This document shows, one piece after another, positions 60,446 through 64,000 of a stretch of DNA of 64,000 nucleotides. This stretch comes from Pisaster brevispinus (Eukaryota; Echinodermata; Asteroidea; Forcipulatida; Asteriidae), in NCBI GenBank assembly GCA_023634235.1, contig JAMKCF010000144.1:50035-114034 (forward strand), given 5' to 3'. The notes below the pieces were generated by a model. The model was not told the origin of the DNA and ran no database searches. It saw only the letters and a program-made list of their open reading frames with translations. The first letter of the stretch is position 1. Each line of letters starts with the position of its first letter. The position numbers and the translations under genes were made by a program.

Positions 60446-60515
60446 AATCTGGTAAAGGTACAAGAAGCAACAGCATTGTGGCACTCAATGAGGATTCTTT
60501 GGACTACAGAAATGA
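60446..60515 (+). CDS. Candidate internal coding exon of an unidentified gene
   Basis: Acceptor TTTTTGTCAACAG and donor ATGA|GTAAGTG. Entering on a codon boundary, as required by the exon at 58149-58281, the 70 bases encode 23 residues, NLVKVQEATALWHSMRIL then WTTEM, with one base left over. A second frame is also open here (SGKGTRSNSIVALNEDSLDY), so frame choice depends on the link to the previous exon. The product is not recognised and the next exon was not found within the window. Confidence 0.35.
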
Positions 60516-60844
60516 GTAAGTGATCTCAAATTACTTGGGAAGGGGATTTGGCTCTAGGTGTCACATTATAGTGATATTGTTAATTCATGTATCAAATGGT
60601 AGTTGTCTTGCCAGACAGTGTACCAACAAACTATTTTTGTTTCTTTTCTAGTGTATTGTTCTGTTGTTAGTTGTTATCATTTTTTTCAGGTAAAGGTTTC
60701 ATTTGTGGTGACTATTCACCCATTTTCACCAAAGGAACACCCCCCCTTTTCCCCTCGATGGGGACAGACTAACGATGTCTAAATCGTGAAGGAATTTCCC
60801 CTTAAAAGGAACATTTATATTGTTACGACAGAGTTTGTTGTCTT

Positions 60845-61072
60845 GAGGCATACACTGTTAAAAGTACTGGGTAATTGTTTACTAGGTAGATTCCTTTTTG
60901 CATTTGTTGGTCCCTTTTTACCCAGTTATTGGGCACATTTTGCAGTTTGGTAAGTAACAAAATGTACCCAGCATTGGATGTACTTGTGGTCATAGGCGTT
61001 GGGCAACCGATACCCAACAAATGCGCACAATGTTTCAACTACCCTTTCTTTGGGTAGAAAATTTGACAATCC
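60845..61072. mobile_element. Probable MITE with TACACTGTTAAAA end
   Basis: Starts TACACTGTTAAAAGTACTGG and is rich in TACCCA/TGGGTA words in both orientations (TTTTTACCCAGT, GATACCCAACA, CTTTGGGTAGAA), as in the related start at 63863 (TACTGTAAAAAAAAAATGGG). The right end is not well defined. The short minus-strand frame over it is not considered a gene. Confidence 0.4.
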
Positions 61073-61141
61073 CCCATAAGTTGGAGGAATTTTATTATTT
61101 TGTATTTTATTTTACACAAGTGAGGTGTACAACAAAAATTG

Positions 61142-61362
61142 TCCATATTTTTGACCGCATGAGGGCGCTGTCATCAGGGAATGTCTAGCATCACAACAGC
61201 AGTTTTAGCTTATTATAATTGCCTGTTTGTAGTTTTCTTGCACCAATGAAGAAATACATAAACAAAATAGCGAGAAAACAGTGAAAAAACCTTGTTTGTT
61301 TACTTGTTTTTCATCATGTGAAATTTATCCACATACGCCCTCACGTGGTCAAAAATACGGCG
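61142..61362. mobile_element. 221-bp MITE with 5-bp target duplication AATTG
   Basis: The left end has TATTTTTGACCGCATGAGGG and the right end, in reverse, TATTTTTGACCACGTGAGGG: inverted arms of about 26 bases. AATTG is present directly before (61137-61141) and directly after (61363-61367). The uninterrupted version of the target exists in this window: 9032-9058 reads through AAAAATTG|TCGTTTTACCC without the insert. The element therefore inserted into a copy of the repeat at 9002-9293, creating the 5-base duplication. Confidence 0.9.
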
Positions 61363-61440
61363 AATTGTCGTTTTACCCAAAATCGATAAAAAGTTACACA
61401 ATATTTTTAGCCAGCAGTTTTACCTAGCAACATTTTACTT

Positions 61441-62638
61441 CTTTTTTGTTTTGTGTACGTTCAGAAGACGTATAGGGGAGTCGACAACGATTCGTTGTTA
61501 CAACGTTATATCAATAACGTTACTTACACCAAAGTCTGACTTCATTACAACGTTGTAAGAACGTTAAATTGTTATCTGGGTCATCATGTCGGACCTAGTA
61601 AAACTTCTTGGCAATATTGGGGTCTAGAGGAACTTAAAGACACATTCATCGGTAAGAAATTGTGCCTGTACTAATAAAATAAGAACCTATGTAGGGATTG
61701 TAGGCCTAGATGTAGACCATAAAGCTGTCTATTATGGAAACCCGTCAAAGCGGTTTTGTAGTTACATTTCTACTTAACTATGCTCAAACAATGCTCAAAC
61801 ACAGTCATACGTTACAACAGTAGTACTCTAGTACAGTGTATTGTATAATATATCCATGGTGACGATCACAGCCAGGAGTTGTTTAGCTGCGGCGTTACTG
61901 TGGTATTGTTATTAATGAATAACAGTTTGTTCACTGGTCAACTAGCATTATTGAGCCATTTTCAAGATGAGACAGACGCTTGCCTTTAGAAATTTACTAG
62001 TGTAGCTAAGTTAGACTGTGGGTGGTTTTATTTACGATGCAATAGATATTTAATAACTTGAGTATTGACAGGCATTGCCTGTCCACTTTGACTTTGGAGC
62101 TATATTATCACTATCAGTCACTATTCAGTATCACAAAAAGGCCTGTCTGGATTGACTTTAATTTATTGGGCCAGCAAAAGTAGAATGTAAACATAGCTGG
62201 GTTTGTTTTTCTTATTTTAAGAATTTAAAGCTTTTATTTTTACACACAGCATTAATTGTGCATTAGAAGCAATTAAAAATCACATTTAATGTCATCATAA
62301 AAGTTGGATAGTAACACTCATCTGTGTCTCAAAAAAACAGATAAGTAAGAGAGTGTTTCACTCAAACTTGGTTAACTTCTTTTATCACTTTTTCTCAGAA
62401 GTTGGCTAAAGTTACTTCAAATAGTTGTGTAAATTTTGTATTTTTTCCATAAGTTGGTAAAAGTTGCCTTCAAATAGTTGAATAAAGTTTTTTTTTAACC
62501 ATAAGTTGGTTGATGGAGAAAATGTCTTCAATTACATGGGTAAATGTAGTGTGGCGCATGGTAGGCAAAATACAGCTCCGGTTGGCCAGTTGCATGCCTC
62601 CTCTTGGCCTGATTATTTCTTTACCAGTTGATTATTTT
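61441..62638. other. Non-coding stretch, no supported exon
   Basis: An AACGTT-rich patch at about 61488-61570 (CAACGTTATATCAATAACGT and CAACGTTGTAAGAACGTTAA) may be another small inverted element. AGTTGGTAAAAGTTGCCTTC-type words repeat loosely at 62395-62515. I see no coding exon. Confidence 0.45.
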
Positions 62639-63866
62639 AGTGTCTAGGCTCCGAAGTTTAATGTAATGCATAAATTGTATCAGAATAAAGAATTTCAAGC
62701 AGTCATGCTACAATTCATGGCTATTAACTTTCATTACACCTTTTGTCAATGTATCTATGAAACTTTCAAATGTACAATTCGTTTTACTGGTTAAATGTAC
62801 ACACTAGTGTCTAGGCTACGAAGTTTAGTAGTGCATAAATTGTATCAGAATAAAGAATTCCAAGCAGTCATGCAACAATTCATGGCTGTTAACTTTCATT
62901 ACACATTTTGTCAATGTATCTATGAAACTTTCAAATGTACAATTTGTTTTACTGGTTAAATGTTCACACTAGTGTCTAGGCTACGAAGTTTAGTAGTGCA
63001 TAAATTGTATCAGAATAAAGAATTTCAAGCAGTCATGCGACAATTCATGGCTGTTAACTTTCATTACAAATTTTGTCAATGTATCTATGAAACTTTCAAA
63101 TGTACAATTTTTTTTGCTGGTTAAATGTACACAATAGTGTCTAGGCTACGAAGTTTAGTAGTGCATAAATTGTATCAGAATAAAGAATTTCAAGCAGTCA
63201 TGCGACAATTCATGGCTGTTAACTTTCATTACAAATTTTGTCAATGTATCTATGAAACTTTCAAATGTACAATTTTTTTTACTGGTTAAATGTACACACT
63301 AGTGTCTAGGCTACGAAGTTTAGTAGTGCATAAATTGTATCAGAATAAAGAATTTCAAGCAGTCATGCGACAATTCATGGCTGTTAACTTTCATTACAAA
63401 TTTTGTCAATGTATCTATGAAACTTTCAAATGTACAATTTTTTTTGCTGGTTAAATGTACACAATAGTGTCTAGGCTACGAAGTTTAGTAGTGCATAAAT
63501 TGTATCAGAATAAAGAATTTCAAGCAGTCATGCGACAATTCATGGCTGTTAACTTTCATTACAAATTTTGTCAATGTATCTATGAAACTTTCAAATGTAC
63601 AATTTTTTTTACTGGTTAAATGTACACAATAGTGTCTAGGCTACGAAGTTTAGTAGTGCATAAATTGTATCAGAATAAAGAATTTCAAGCAGTCATGCGA
63701 CAATTCATGGCTGTTAACTTTCATTACAAATTTTGTCAATGTATCTATGAAACTTTCAAATGTACAATTTTTTTTTGCTGGTTAAATGTACACAATAGTG
63801 TCTAGGCTACGAAGTTTAGTAGTGCATAAATTGTATCAGAATAAAGAATTTCAAGCAGTCATACTG
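62639..63866 (+). repeat. 165-bp satellite array, 7.4 copies
   Basis: AGTGTCTAGGCTACGAAGTT marks unit starts at 62639, 62805, 62971, 63136, 63301, 63466, 63631 and 63797, spaced 165-166 bases. The last unit is cut after about 70 bases. Later units are nearly identical, while the first is most diverged, so expansion proceeded towards the right. Each unit holds CAGAATAAAGAAT, which contains a polyadenylation-signal word. The frame at 63620-63805 is repeat-derived. Confidence 0.95.
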
Positions 63867-64000
63867 TAAAAAAAAAATGGGCAAACATTTCCCAAACTTT
63901 TTGCCCAACGTTGTTAAAATAGTCAACATGTACATCTATTGGGCAGTTTCTACCCAACGGTCGTTGGGTAATCCCCATCCCCACCTATTAAGTAAACATT
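63863..64000. mobile_element. Start of an element with TACTGTAAAAA end, cut by the window
   Basis: Begins TACTGTAAAAAAAAAATGGG exactly where the 165-bp satellite breaks off, and contains GCCCAAC and TACCCAACGG words like those at 60845-61072. The other end lies beyond the window. It may have terminated or invaded the satellite array. Confidence 0.4.

Overview
This window reads as nuclear DNA of an animal, most likely an echinoderm and perhaps a sea star. The basis is AT-rich, intron-bearing, gene-poor sequence with no operons or bacterial-type genes. It is packed with tRNA-derived SINEs, short inverted-repeat DNA elements and minisatellites. Several of these, such as the element with GGGCCCAATTTCATA-type ends and the tRNA-Leu SINE with a GTGTCCTTGAGCAAGACAC-type body, are kinds I associate with echinoderm genomes. 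The species call is inference, not proof.

Only one gene can be reconstructed with confidence. It is a three-exon, plus-strand gene at 43428-45859 encoding a 112-residue secreted protein. It has a signal peptide, a C-x10-C segment, several dibasic cleavage sites and an acidic C-terminal tail, so it looks like a neuropeptide or peptide-hormone precursor. I could not assign it to a family. Its surroundings include two inverted CCAAT boxes and a GC box just upstream, a 52-bp minisatellite in intron 1, a 500-bp foldback element in intron 2, and a binding-site-rich stretch downstream that may be an enhancer. A second, incomplete plus-strand gene is suggested by two phase-compatible exons at 58149-58281 and 60446-60515; its product is not recognised. 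The only other recognisable protein sequence is a 5'-truncated LINE reverse transcriptase tail at 9905-10201 (minus).

Layout. 1-9 kb is mostly unannotated AT-rich DNA, with a small foldback repeat, a 32-bp minisatellite (3.0-4.0 kb) and a SINE (7.0 kb). 9-17 kb holds a MITE, the LINE fragment, a tRNA-Leu SINE and a striking 2.19-kb near-identical direct tandem duplication that carries an inverted minisatellite. 17-30 kb is gene-free with microsatellites and a 74-bp satellite family seen at four places in the window. 30-43 kb has 26-bp and roughly 66-bp arrays, SINEs and several MITEs. 43.4-46.5 kb is the peptide gene. 46.5-52 kb contains three more MITEs. 52-60.5 kb is a diverged segmental tandem duplication around the second candidate gene, with a 0.95-kb GTCA-rich array. 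60.8-64 kb has a MITE whose insertion can be dated against an empty copy elsewhere in this window, and ends in a 165-bp satellite.

The main interest is therefore the unassigned peptide precursor, plus several mobile-element histories that can be read directly from the sequence. All comparisons were made by eye; no alignment or database search was run.
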